Positions 16,900-25,039 of a DNA stretch of 47,823 nucleotides are shown one piece after another. The translations under genes were made by a program, and so were the position numbers. Under the pieces are notes generated by a model. The model had not been told where the DNA came from, did no database searches, and saw only the letters and a list, made by a program, of their open reading frames with translations. Position 1 is the stretch's first letter, and every line of letters starts with the position of its first letter. The DNA is from Ruminococcus sp. (lineage in GTDB: Bacteria; Bacillota; Clostridia; Oscillospirales; Acutalibacteraceae), in the NCBI GenBank assembly GCA_017458105.1, contig JAFTGC010000005.1, positions 1-47,823 of the forward strand, in the 5' to 3' direction.

Positions 16900-19584
16900 A
16901 TGAAAAAATTCAAAAGAATTGTAAGTGTATTGCTTGGCGTAGTTCTGTGTTGCTCATCATTTGCGGTCAGTGCACAGGCTAAGACCGCAAAACAATATGT
17001 CAATTCAATCAGCGTGAAATCAAAAGCCGCAATTACGATTCCTGCTACTAAGAAAACTGTAACTAAATCCTACAAGGTTACTGTTAAGGTAACGGGAAAT
17101 GCTTCCAAAAAGTTTACTGCAAAGTCCAGCAAACCTTCGGTAGCTACGGTAAAGGTCAGCGGAAGCTATATTAAGGTTACCGCAAAAAAAGCGGGTACCG
17201 CTAAGATTACCGTTACCACAAAGGCTAAAAACGCTAAAAACAAAAAGCTCAGCAAGAAGCTCACTATTGCTGTCAGTGCTAAGACCGCTGCAAAATATGT
17301 TCAGTCAGTCAGCGTGAAATCAAAAGACACAATTACGATTCCTGCTGATAAGAAAACTGTAACTAAATCCTACAAGGTTACTGTTAAGGTAAAGGGAAAC
17401 GCTTCCACAAAGTTTACCGCAAAGTCCGGCAAAACATCGGTGGCTACGGTAAAGGTAAGCGGAAGTTATATTAAGGTTACCGCCCAAAAGGCAGGTACCG
17501 CTAAGATTACCGTTACCACAAAGGCTAAAAACGCTAAAAACAAAACGCTCAGCAAGAACCTTACTATTACTGTCAATAAAAAGACAGCGACTAAGCCTGA
17601 TCCTGAGCCTAAGGAGCCTGCATCAATCCCTGATTATAACCAGGAGATTGAGCTCCGTTACAATCCCCTTGTTGGCGATATTGCCTCAAGCTATGGCATT
17701 CAGTTTGTTTCCGATCTGGTCGCCGACGCCGACCCTGAGGGTACTTATTACGCCGAGGTTGCCGACACAAGCATAGCCACTACGATGCAAAAAAATGCAG
17801 TAATTGGTTATGTTTCCGAAGGAACAACCACAGCCGATATCTATGAGGAACTTAACGGCGTTACAAGAAAGCTCGGCACAATAACCGTAAATGTCATCAA
17901 GCTCACATTAGCAGAGGCTATGGATAACGCACTTATAGACTATGACGACAATGAGTTGTATGATCTTTGGCTGAAGCTCAACTTTGGTAAAATCTCCTAT
18001 GACATGGGAGCTACCCTTAAAAGGGCGTTTGTAAATAACGAGGAGCTCGGCACTACTCTCACGGAAGATGACTTTACCATCAGCTTCAAGTCCGATGACG
18101 ACAAGGTTGCGACAGTCACCGAGGACGGCGTTATCACAGGCGTTAAGAACGGCGAGACATATGTCGTTGCTCACATAGTTTACTCCGACGGCTCCGAGTC
18201 TGATGTAAACGATAAGGTCAAGGTAACAGGTGCCGCGATTGAAACCGTTGATGGTTATACAATTGATAATATAAGGGATTATATTGTAGGTTTGGATACA
18301 CCTGTTGAGCTTGCCGACGGCACTATGAAACCGCTTACTAACTTCGACAATGCCGCTACAACTCCCGCCCTAAAGGTGGTTCAGGACGCAATTAATGAGG
18401 AGCTTGAAATGTACGGCTCTATCGGCAGAGGCTTCTCACAGAAGTCCAATCACTCCACCGATGTTTATAACAGCGTAAGGGACAAGGTGCTCGACTTCTT
18501 CACAGCTGACCCTGAGCTCTATACCTGCTTATATGTAAACAGCACAACCGACGGTCTTAACAAGCTCGCCTCTGCTCTTATCGAGGACGAGAACGATATA
18601 GTTCTCACAACCCGTATCGAGCACCACTCAAACGACCTCAGCTGGCGTGAGCGTTGCAAGGTTATCTATGCCGAGGTTGACGAACAGGGACGCGTTATCT
18701 ATGACGATATTGAAAAACTCTTAAAGGAAAACAAGGTTAAGATTGTTTCTATCTCAGCCGCTTCAAATGTAACCGGCTATGTAAATGATGTTCATAGAGT
18801 GGCAAAAATGGCTCATAAATACGGAGCAAAGATTGTTGTTGACGGAGCTCAGATTGTGGCTCACAGAAAGTTTTATATGATGGGCGATCTCAATGACCCT
18901 GACGACGATATTGACTTTATCGCCTTTTCCGCTCACAAGATGTACTCCCCTTACGGCGGCGGTGCTGTTGTGGGTCTTACCGAGGAACTCAATGAGCATA
19001 TGCCTACCTTCTACGGCGGTGGTACAATTAAGGTTGTAGGTGACAACTGGCAGTTTTACAAGGACGCTCCCGAGGCTTATGAGGCAGGTTCACCGAACTA
19101 TCCCGGTGTTGTAGGCTTGGGCAAGGCGATTGATGCTCTTTCTACGATCGGTTTGGATAAAATCGAGGCACACGAAAAAGTGCTTAACCGTAAAATTATT
19201 GACGGACTTAAGAAGCTTGACAATGTTATTCTCTATGGCGACACAGAGAATATAGACGATAGGGTAGGTGTTGTAACCTTCAATTTCAGCGACATCAACA
19301 CTTACTTTATTTCACAAAAGCTTTCCGAAATCGGCGGCGTTGCAACCAGACGAGGAGCCTTCTGTGCTCATCCGTATGTATGGCGTCTGATGGGTATTTC
19401 TGACGAAACGGCTAAGTCTTTCGCATCCTGCGTAGACATTAACACAGCGGGTATGGTTCGTGTAAGCTTCGGTATTTACAACACCGAGGCAGAGGTTGAC
19501 GAATTCCTGAACATTATGCCGCAGGTAATGAAGGAGGCTAAAGTCTTGCAGGAAGCCAATGCTCTTGTTGTTCCTGAGTATTAA
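16900..19584 (+). CDS. Secreted fusion: Ig-like repeats plus cysteine-desulfurase-type PLP enzyme
   Basis: 894 residues. A clear signal peptide covers 1-27 (hydrophobic core VSVLLGVVLCCSSF, site after AQA). Two Lys- and Thr-rich repeats of 100 residues follow (28-127, 128-227), then a Pro/Glu linker, then one or two further Ig-like regions (about 245-445, with Big-2-like VATVTEDGVITGVKNGETYV). Residues about 470-885 form a complete class-V aminotransferase domain: FDNAATT, EHHSND (PLP-stacking His), DGAQIVAH, PLP lysine Lys680 in AFSAHKMYSPYGGG, and Cys822 in RGAFCAHP where NifS/SufS keep the sulfur-accepting Cys. All key residues are present, so it looks active, yet it should be exported. 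No LPXTG anchor; the basic repeats may bind the wall. Role unknown: extracellular cysteine or selenocysteine breakdown is a guess. Confidence 0.85.
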   Translation: MKKFKRIVSVLLGVVLCCSSFAVSAQAKTAKQYVNSISVKSKAAITIPATKKTVTKSYKVTVKVTGNASKKFTAKSSKPSVATVKVSGSYIKVTAKKAGTAKITVTTKAKNAKNKKLSKKLTIAVSAKTAAKYVQSVSVKSKDTITIPADKKTVTKSYKVTVKVKGNASTKFTAKSGKTSVATVKVSGSYIKVTAQKAGTAKITVTTKAKNAKNKTLSKNLTITVNKKTATKPDPEPKEPASIPDYNQEIELRYNPLVGDIASSYGIQFVSDLVADADPEGTYYAEVADTSIATTMQKNAVIGYVSEGTTTADIYEELNGVTRKLGTITVNVIKLTLAEAMDNALIDYDDNELYDLWLKLNFGKISYDMGATLKRAFVNNEELGTTLTEDDFTISFKSDDDKVATVTEDGVITGVKNGETYVVAHIVYSDGSESDVNDKVKVTGAAIETVDGYTIDNIRDYIVGLDTPVELADGTMKPLTNFDNAATTPALKVVQDAINEELEMYGSIGRGFSQKSNHSTDVYNSVRDKVLDFFTADPELYTCLYVNSTTDGLNKLASALIEDENDIVLTTRIEHHSNDLSWRERCKVIYAEVDEQGRVIYDDIEKLLKENKVKIVSISAASNVTGYVNDVHRVAKMAHKYGAKIVVDGAQIVAHRKFYMMGDLNDPDDDIDFIAFSAHKMYSPYGGGAVVGLTEELNEHMPTFYGGGTIKVVGDNWQFYKDAPEAYEAGSPNYPGVVGLGKAIDALSTIGLDKIEAHEKVLNRKIIDGLKKLDNVILYGDTENIDDRVGVVTFNFSDINTYFISQKLSEIGGVATRRGAFCAHPYVWRLMGISDETAKSFASCVDINTAGMVRVSFGIYNTEAEVDEFLNIMPQVMKEAKVLQEANALVVPEY
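16981..17580 (+). repeat. Two tandem 300-bp repeats inside the secreted fusion gene
   Basis: Units 16981-17280 and 17281-17580 are nearly identical, each encoding 100 residues; unit 1 starts exactly at the first codon after the predicted signal peptide. A few bases of a third unit (AAGACAGCGA) begin at 17581. The high DNA identity points to recent duplication. Confidence 0.9.
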
Positions 19585-19663
19585 AACCAATACAACAATA
19601 ACTGTAAAGGTCAAGGGTGTAGCCTGCAAAATTAAGTAAAAGTTGCTTTTCATTTAACAAAAA

Positions 19664-19699
19664 GACTCCGGTTTTCAAAATTTTATGAAAACCGGAGTC
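19664..19699. terminator. Terminator between the secreted fusion and the phosphatase gene
   Basis: Perfect 13-bp arms GACTCCGGTTTTC (19664-19676) and GAAAACCGGAGTC (19687-19699). The T run is on the minus-strand side, so it chiefly ends the phosphatase operon, but it can also stop plus-strand transcripts. Confidence 0.8.
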
Positions 19700-19798
19700 G
19701 ATGTTTTGTAAATTATAACTACCGCAAGTTTAACCTTATATGTTAAGATTATTAATACTGCGATAATCGCAGCTTTTTGAGCAAAATTACGGTGAATT

Positions 19799-21256
19799 TT
19801 ATGATTTGGATTTTTGATACTTTAAACACAACATTGTAAAGTCATCAAAGCGTTCGGTATTTCCGACAAAGCTGTCTATACCGTTTTTAATGTTTTTTAT
19901 AATCTCCTCGGGGTCAGCGTTTGGGTTAGTATTTGCTGAATTCAACATTCTCTCAACTCCAAAAAGCTCTTCGTCCTCGTTGTTAGCTTCGGTAACTCCG
20001 TCCGTATAAAGAAAAAGTGTGTCACCCTCATCAAGCTTAAACTCGTAGTTTTTGTACCGAATACCATCCATACCACCTATTACAAAGCCGTGTTTATCAT
20101 GTATCAACTCAAATTTGTCACCGTTTTTATAGATTAAAGGATATTCGTGACCTGCATTTGCGGCTATTACCTTACCTGTGTTGATTTCAAGAATACCAAG
20201 CCACACTGTCACAAACATTTCGGCTTCGTTATTACTACATATTCTCTCATTTACAAATTCAAGAATTTCGGCAGGAGTACCGCCCATAAGCGTTCTTTCT
20301 TTGACGAGAATTTTCGTTGCCATCATAAAAAGTGCTGCAGGAACACCTTTGCCTGAAACATCCGCAATAACAAGAGCAAGATGATTATCGTCAACCAAAA
20401 AGTAATCGTAGAAATCTCCGCCGACTTCCTTTGCCGTATACATTTTGGCATAAACCTCGAACTCGTCCCTGTCCGGAAAGGCAGGAAAAATATTGGGAAC
20501 CATGCTGTTTTGAATCTGATTGGCAGTATTCAGTTCCGCCTTGACTATGGATGATGCTTTGGATATTTCAGACTGCTCCAAAACCATATTGTGTCCATGT
20601 TCAGCAATAAGTACGGCTATCATATCTATAATCATAAAAATTAACAATCTTGGGAAGAAATTACCCAGCATTACTCTTGATAGTGAGGCTGAGGTGTCTG
20701 CTCCCAGTGCTGTCAATGTAGCTCTGAGCCCATTTTTGACAGTAATTACAGTACCGTCCGCAGGTGAAGGTAAAAAATTTAAATCAATTATACCGTAAAA
20801 TACAGTTGCTACAGTAGCTATCCCTAAAGATAACATCGAAATTGCGGATATGATTACAGTAAAGCCTTTTGAAAAATATCGGCTTGAAAGAAAAATCGGA
20901 ATTACCATAATCAAAATAACATTATAGTTAAGAATACTGTACAGTCGTGTACAAACAAGCAAAAGTGCAATTACCATCACATACTTAAGCCATCGTTTTT
21001 GCCCGTTAAAAAACTTATACAGTGTATATGGAACCGCAATTTCTAACAGTCCCTGTATCACAAGTATATTCATTCGATGAGCTTCAATTTCAAAAATGCC
21101 CAACATATTAAGAATCCATGCAATAACAAGAATTATCGCACTTTCTATCATAACAATAGAAACAAGTCGGTTTGACTGAAACTCGTTTTTCTCAAAGATT
21201 TTACGGGTATCTTCGGATTCGTATATTTGAAAATAAGATTTAAGTTTCTCTCTCAT
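19799..21256 (-). CDS. Membrane-bound PP2C/SpoIIE-type serine phosphatase
   Basis: 485 residues. Residues about 30-225 hold six or seven membrane helices (sensor or anchor part); a short helix leads to a PP2C/SpoIIE domain (about 245-480) with metal-binding motifs KEVGGDFYDYF, ALVIADVSGKGVPAALFM, ANAGHEYPLIY and LFLYTDGVTEAN. In partner-switching systems this class removes phosphate from STAS anti-sigma antagonists. It lies 7 bases after the RsbW-like kinase gene, and the STAS gene is divergent 350 bases away, giving a complete module. The input signal and the sigma factor or other output are not in the window. Confidence 0.9.
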   Translation of the reverse strand: MREKLKSYFQIYESEDTRKIFEKNEFQSNRLVSIVMIESAIILVIAWILNMLGIFEIEAHRMNILVIQGLLEIAVPYTLYKFFNGQKRWLKYVMVIALLLVCTRLYSILNYNVILIMVIPIFLSSRYFSKGFTVIISAISMLSLGIATVATVFYGIIDLNFLPSPADGTVITVKNGLRATLTALGADTSASLSRVMLGNFFPRLLIFMIIDMIAVLIAEHGHNMVLEQSEISKASSIVKAELNTANQIQNSMVPNIFPAFPDRDEFEVYAKMYTAKEVGGDFYDYFLVDDNHLALVIADVSGKGVPAALFMMATKILVKERTLMGGTPAEILEFVNERICSNNEAEMFVTVWLGILEINTGKVIAANAGHEYPLIYKNGDKFELIHDKHGFVIGGMDGIRYKNYEFKLDEGDTLFLYTDGVTEANNEDEELFGVERMLNSANTNPNADPEEIIKNIKNGIDSFVGNTERFDDFTMLCLKYQKSKS

Positions 21257-21263
21257 ATTCGTA

Positions 21264-21674
21264 TTACTCCAGATTTTTCTTTATTATAAGGATGTTATGA
21301 TAGTTTCTATATTCATAACTGACCATATCCATGGATTTTTTTACAAGGAATATTCCCAGACCTCCCTCTTGGCGTTCATCTGCCGATAGGGTTGTGTCAG
21401 GTTCGGCGGTTTCAAGCGGATTGAATGGTTTGCCTTTATCTATAAATGTAATTATCACAGACAGTGGATTTTTTTCAACCTCAATCCTTACTGTAGCCTT
21501 ACCGGTTTCGGGACTGTAGGCATACTGTGCGATGTTTCCGAAAAGCTCGTCAATCGCCACATCAATTTGCATTTCTGCCTTAAAAGGGCAGTTAAGTTTT
21601 TCAAGCTCAAGGTTGATAAAATCTGTAACTCTCTCTATATTCTCTATAGCAGCTTCAATTGTAAGTTCTTTCAT
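21264..21674 (-). CDS. RsbW/SpoIIAB-like anti-sigma kinase
   Basis: 136 residues, the size of stand-alone GHKL kinases. N-box IAIDELFGNIAQYAY near 40-57, G1 FIDKGKPFNPL and G2 EGGLGIFLVKKSMD. Such proteins bind a sigma factor or other partner and phosphorylate their STAS antagonist; the phosphatase encoded next reverses this. Its likely antagonist is the STAS protein encoded divergently at 22049. First gene of the minus-strand pair. Confidence 0.88.
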   Translation of the reverse strand: MKELTIEAAIENIERVTDFINLELEKLNCPFKAEMQIDVAIDELFGNIAQYAYSPETGKATVRIEVEKNPLSVIITFIDKGKPFNPLETAEPDTTLSADERQEGGLGIFLVKKSMDMVSYEYRNYHNILIIKKNLE

Positions 21675-22048
21675 AATTTTACCTGATTTTTAAATACCTT
21701 TCTGAATTTTAATAATAAAATATTTAATATTTTGACATTTACGGGTTGTCGGTTAATTTTGCCTTATTTTTCCGAAAACATCTTTTATGCTTTTTTACAT
21801 TATAATATAATCTGTCCAAAAAAAACAGTCCTTTTTAAAAAAATTTTATCTTTGTTCGGAAATAATGGTGATTTTATCCATAAAAATGGTTATGCTAAAA
21901 TTTTGGGTGTGATGAATTTAAAAGAAAATTTACAGTCGTTTGCACTTTTTTGAGTGTATATGAAAAATTAACATATAAAAAATTATAGACAAAGCGGAAA
22001 AAGATTGATATAATAAATAAAAAAATTTTGTTTGATAGGAGTGGTTTT
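21675..22048. other. Divergent intergenic region between kinase/phosphatase and STAS genes
   Basis: Very AT-rich. The plus strand has TAGACA (21986-21991), 17 bases, TATAAT (22009-22014) for the STAS/exporter operon. A second double -10-like stretch (two overlapping TATAAT at 21801-21811) lacks a -35. A 73-codon open frame here has no good ribosome site or recognisable product and is not called. No clear minus-strand promoter was found. Confidence 0.5.
21986..22014 (+). promoter_or_regulatory. Promoter for the STAS-NHLP exporter operon
   Basis: TAGACA, 17-base spacer, TATAAT, 35 bases before the STAS start. It may drive the exporter genes as well, since the following genes are tightly packed. 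Confidence 0.65.
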
Positions 22049-22342
22049 ATGAATATAAAAAGAATAGCTGACGGTGAAAGCCTGGTAATTATGATTGAGG
22101 GAAGAATTGATACAAATACTTCTCCGGATTTTGAGAAAGAAATTGAAAATCTGGATGGTGTTTCTGATTTAACGCTTGATTTTAAAGATGTAGCCTACAT
22201 ATCTTCGGCAGGACTCAGGGTTTTGCTTAAGGCACAGAAGAAAATGATGGTAAACGGAGAAATGAAACTAATCAATGTAAATGATTATGTTATGGATGTT
22301 TTAGTAGTAACAGGTTTTTCGGATATATTGACCATTGAATAA
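22049..22342 (+). CDS. STAS-domain anti-anti-sigma factor
   Basis: 97 residues covering one STAS domain. The phosphorylatable serine lies in DVAYISSAGLRVLLKAQ (Ser52/Ser53), and the core LDFKDVAY and MKLINVNDYVMDVL fit the SpoIIAA/RsbV fold. ATG 22049 follows ATAGGAG by seven bases; the upstream open frame is leader. It is the first gene of the operon that continues into the NHLP exporter (11-base gap), tying the partner switch to peptide export by transcription, and probably by function. Confidence 0.9.
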   Translation: MNIKRIADGESLVIMIEGRIDTNTSPDFEKEIENLDGVSDLTLDFKDVAYISSAGLRVLLKAQKKMMVNGEMKLINVNDYVMDVLVVTGFSDILTIE

Positions 22343-22353
22343 GAGGTAAAAGA

Positions 22354-22827
22354 ATGGCTAATCCAATCTTAACAAAAACATCTAAAGAAAAAATATCATC
22401 TCCTGAGCAGTTGAACGATTATATTAAAGTGTCCAACGCAGGTGTTTGGCTTGTTTTGGGAGTGGTTATCATTTTAATGATTTCGTTACTCGTATGGAGC
22501 GTTGTCGGACATCTCAATACATCTGTCAAGGCAATTGGAGTTGCTGAGGACGGAAAGATTACCTGCTACCTTACATCGGTTGGTAATATAGACAAAGGCG
22601 ACGCTGTCAGAGTAGAGGGCATTTCCGGAGAAGTAGTATCCGTTTCAAAAAAACCAATATCTTCTGCAGATGTTTCAAAAAAATATGATGAATATACCGT
22701 GTATCAGTTGCATTTATCCGACTGGAATTATGAGGTAGTGATAAAAGCAGACGGTTGCTCTGATGAGGTTAAAACGGTTAGCATTATCAGCGATTCCGTA
22801 AGTCCTATTTCATTTATTACAGGTTGA
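22354..22827 (+). CDS. Short NHLP-type secretion (HlyD-like) protein
   Basis: 157 residues. The start SSPEQLNDYIKVSNAGVWLVLG matches the conserved opening of NHLP bacteriocin secretion proteins, with one membrane helix at about 30-51. A small beta-barrel/lipoyl-like part follows (DKGDAVRVEGISGEVVSVSKKP). Usual members are clearly longer and have a coiled-coil arm; here the arm is missing, so it would act as a minimal membrane adaptor. It precedes the exporter gene by seven bases. No frameshift remnant of the missing part was seen. Confidence 0.75.
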   Translation: MANPILTKTSKEKISSPEQLNDYIKVSNAGVWLVLGVVIILMISLLVWSVVGHLNTSVKAIGVAEDGKITCYLTSVGNIDKGDAVRVEGISGEVVSVSKKPISSADVSKKYDEYTVYQLHLSDWNYEVVIKADGCSDEVKTVSIISDSVSPISFITG

Positions 22828-22834
22828 GGTAAGT

Positions 22835-25027
22835 ATGGAAAAAACTGTAAAGAAAATTCCTTCTCCTGTGCAGGGCAAAGCTGTTCGTGTGCCTGTGATT
22901 ATGCAGATGGAGGCGTTAGAATGTGGTGCGGCTTGCTTGGATATGATACTTGCCTACTACAAAAGGTACATACCGCTGGAACGCGTCAGAAGCGACTGTG
23001 GGGTATCCCGTGACGGATCCAGTGCTAAAAATATTCTCAAAGCCGCAAGAAATTATGGTTTTAAGGCAAGAGCACTGATTATTGATACCAAGGGACTTAG
23101 AAAAAACGGAAAATTCCCGTGCGTGGTGCATTGGAACTATAATCACTTTGTCGTTGTTGACGGATTTAAAGGTGATAAGGTGTTGCTTAACGATCCTGCC
23201 AGGGGCACATTAAAACTGTCACTTGAAGAGTTTGAAAAGGCATACACCGGTATTTACCTTGAATTTGAACCTACAGAGGATTTTCAGCCGGGCGGAAAGC
23301 GTAGAAGTGTTTTGACCTTTGCCAAAGAAAGGTTGAAAGGAACCAAAACGGCAATCATTTTTTTCGTACTTACAACAATAATAACCTCATTGCTCGCAAT
23401 TGTTAAGCCGGCATTTCAACGCATTTTTCTTGACAGAATAATCACTGGCAATGACGCTGAATGGATAAATCCGTTTATGGGTGCATTGTTGCTGTTGATG
23501 ATTACGGAGTTTGTCGTAGGGTGCATTATGAGTATTTATACTTATAAAATTGAGGGTAAATTGGCAATTATCGCCAACTCAAAATACATGTGGCATATTA
23601 TCCGTTTGCCAATGGAGTTTTTCTCTCAGCGTATGGCGGGAGATATTGCCGACCGACAGCGTAAAAATGAAACTGTAGCAAAAGAACTTATTCAGACGCT
23701 GGCTCCGGTGGTACTGAATGCGGTTTTAACGGTTATTTACCTCATTGTTATGTTCAGTTACAGCGTACCGTTGGCACTAATCAGCGTTACGGCAACCATT
23801 ATTAATTTGGTTGTTGCGAAAATCATCTCAAAAAAGAGAATTAATGTAACACGAGTGCAAATGCGTGATGCCGGTAAATTATCGGGTGTTACGGTGACAG
23901 GAATTGAAATGATAGAAACCATCAAGGCTTCAGGAGCAGAAAACGGTTTTTTCGGCAGATGGTCGGGCTATCAGGCAAGTGTCAACACGCAGAATGTAAA
24001 GTATGCAAAAATCAACCAATACCTCGGTGCGTTACCTGAGCTTGTGTCTGATTTTGCGAATATTACTGTGCTTGGTCTGGGTATTTATTTGGTAATTTGC
24101 GGCGAGTTCACGGTGGGTATGGTGACTGCATTTCAAAGTATTATGATGCTGTTCAGCTCTCCTGTGAAAAGTCTGATCAACGCAGGTCAAAAAATTCAGG
24201 AAATGCGTACTAATATGGAACGCATCGAAGATGTTATGAACTACGAAACGGATGTTACCGACAGTGACGAAAGGGAAGTGCTTGACGAAAGTGTGTCATA
24301 CAGCAAGCTTTCCGGTGCAATTGAAATGAAAAATGTATCTTTCGGTTATTCAAAACTTGCCAACCCGTTGATTAGCGACTTTAATCTTTCTGTCAAGCCC
24401 GGCAGCAGTATTGCTTTTGTAGGCTCCTCGGGCTGCGGAAAATCCACCCTTGCCAAGCTGATTTCCGGGCTATACAAGCCGTGGAAAGGCGAGATTGAAT
24501 TTGACGAAAAATCCATAGATAAAATAAACCGTTCTGTTTTTACCGGCTCAGTTGCAGTAGTTGATCAGGATATTATTCTGTTCGAGGATACTATCGCCAA
24601 CAACATAAAAATGTGGGATTCTTCTATTGAAGATTTTGAGATGATTATGGCTGCCAGAGATGCACATATTCATGATGATATTATGATGCGTAACGGAGGT
24701 TATCAGTATAAAATCATTGAGGGTGGACGCGATTTTTCAGGAGGACAGCGTCAAAGGCTCGAAATAGCACGAGTGCTGGCACAGGATCCGACCATTGTAA
24801 TTTTGGATGAGGCAACCTCTGCACTTGATGCCAAAACAGAGTATGAGGTTGTGCAGTCTATAAGAGATAGGGGTATCACCTGCATTGTCATTGCACACAG
24901 ACTTTCAACCATACGGGACTGTGACGAAATAATAGTTATGGATAACGGTAATGTAGTTGAAAGAGGAAAGCACGATGAACTGATGCAAAAGGGCGGTCTG
25001 TATACAGAGCTTATTACCAATGAGTAA
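22835..25027 (+). CDS. NHLP-type peptidase/permease/ATPase exporter (C39 leader peptidase)
   Basis: 730 residues with three parts. Peptidase C39 domain (about 18-145): catalytic Cys30 in EALECGAACL, His104 in NYNHFVVVDG and Asp120 in NDPARG. Membrane domain with about six helices (160-430). ATPase domain (480-728): GSSGCGKST, SGGQRQRLEIARVL, VILDEATSALD, IAHRLST. It cleaves double-glycine leaders and exports the mature peptide. The following gene is the second NHLP subunit. Its most likely substrate is precursor 1 at 28645, whose leader ends IAGG. Confidence 0.92.
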   Translation: MEKTVKKIPSPVQGKAVRVPVIMQMEALECGAACLDMILAYYKRYIPLERVRSDCGVSRDGSSAKNILKAARNYGFKARALIIDTKGLRKNGKFPCVVHWNYNHFVVVDGFKGDKVLLNDPARGTLKLSLEEFEKAYTGIYLEFEPTEDFQPGGKRRSVLTFAKERLKGTKTAIIFFVLTTIITSLLAIVKPAFQRIFLDRIITGNDAEWINPFMGALLLLMITEFVVGCIMSIYTYKIEGKLAIIANSKYMWHIIRLPMEFFSQRMAGDIADRQRKNETVAKELIQTLAPVVLNAVLTVIYLIVMFSYSVPLALISVTATIINLVVAKIISKKRINVTRVQMRDAGKLSGVTVTGIEMIETIKASGAENGFFGRWSGYQASVNTQNVKYAKINQYLGALPELVSDFANITVLGLGIYLVICGEFTVGMVTAFQSIMMLFSSPVKSLINAGQKIQEMRTNMERIEDVMNYETDVTDSDEREVLDESVSYSKLSGAIEMKNVSFGYSKLANPLISDFNLSVKPGSSIAFVGSSGCGKSTLAKLISGLYKPWKGEIEFDEKSIDKINRSVFTGSVAVVDQDIILFEDTIANNIKMWDSSIEDFEMIMAARDAHIHDDIMMRNGGYQYKIIEGGRDFSGGQRQRLEIARVLAQDPTIVILDEATSALDAKTEYEVVQSIRDRGITCIVIAHRLSTIRDCDEIIVMDNGNVVERGKHDELMQKGGLYTELITNE

Positions 25028-25039
25028 GGAGGCGAAGCT

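Noticed and set aside
18763..18999. Minus-strand open frames inside the secreted desulfurase-like gene (also 17908-18174, 19312-19653)
   Set aside because: Shadows of a strongly coding plus-strand frame; no ribosome sites.
21732..21953. 73-codon open frame between the RsbW-like and STAS genes
   Set aside because: No ribosome site, low-complexity product rich in Phe/Leu/Lys, and it spans promoter-like sequence.
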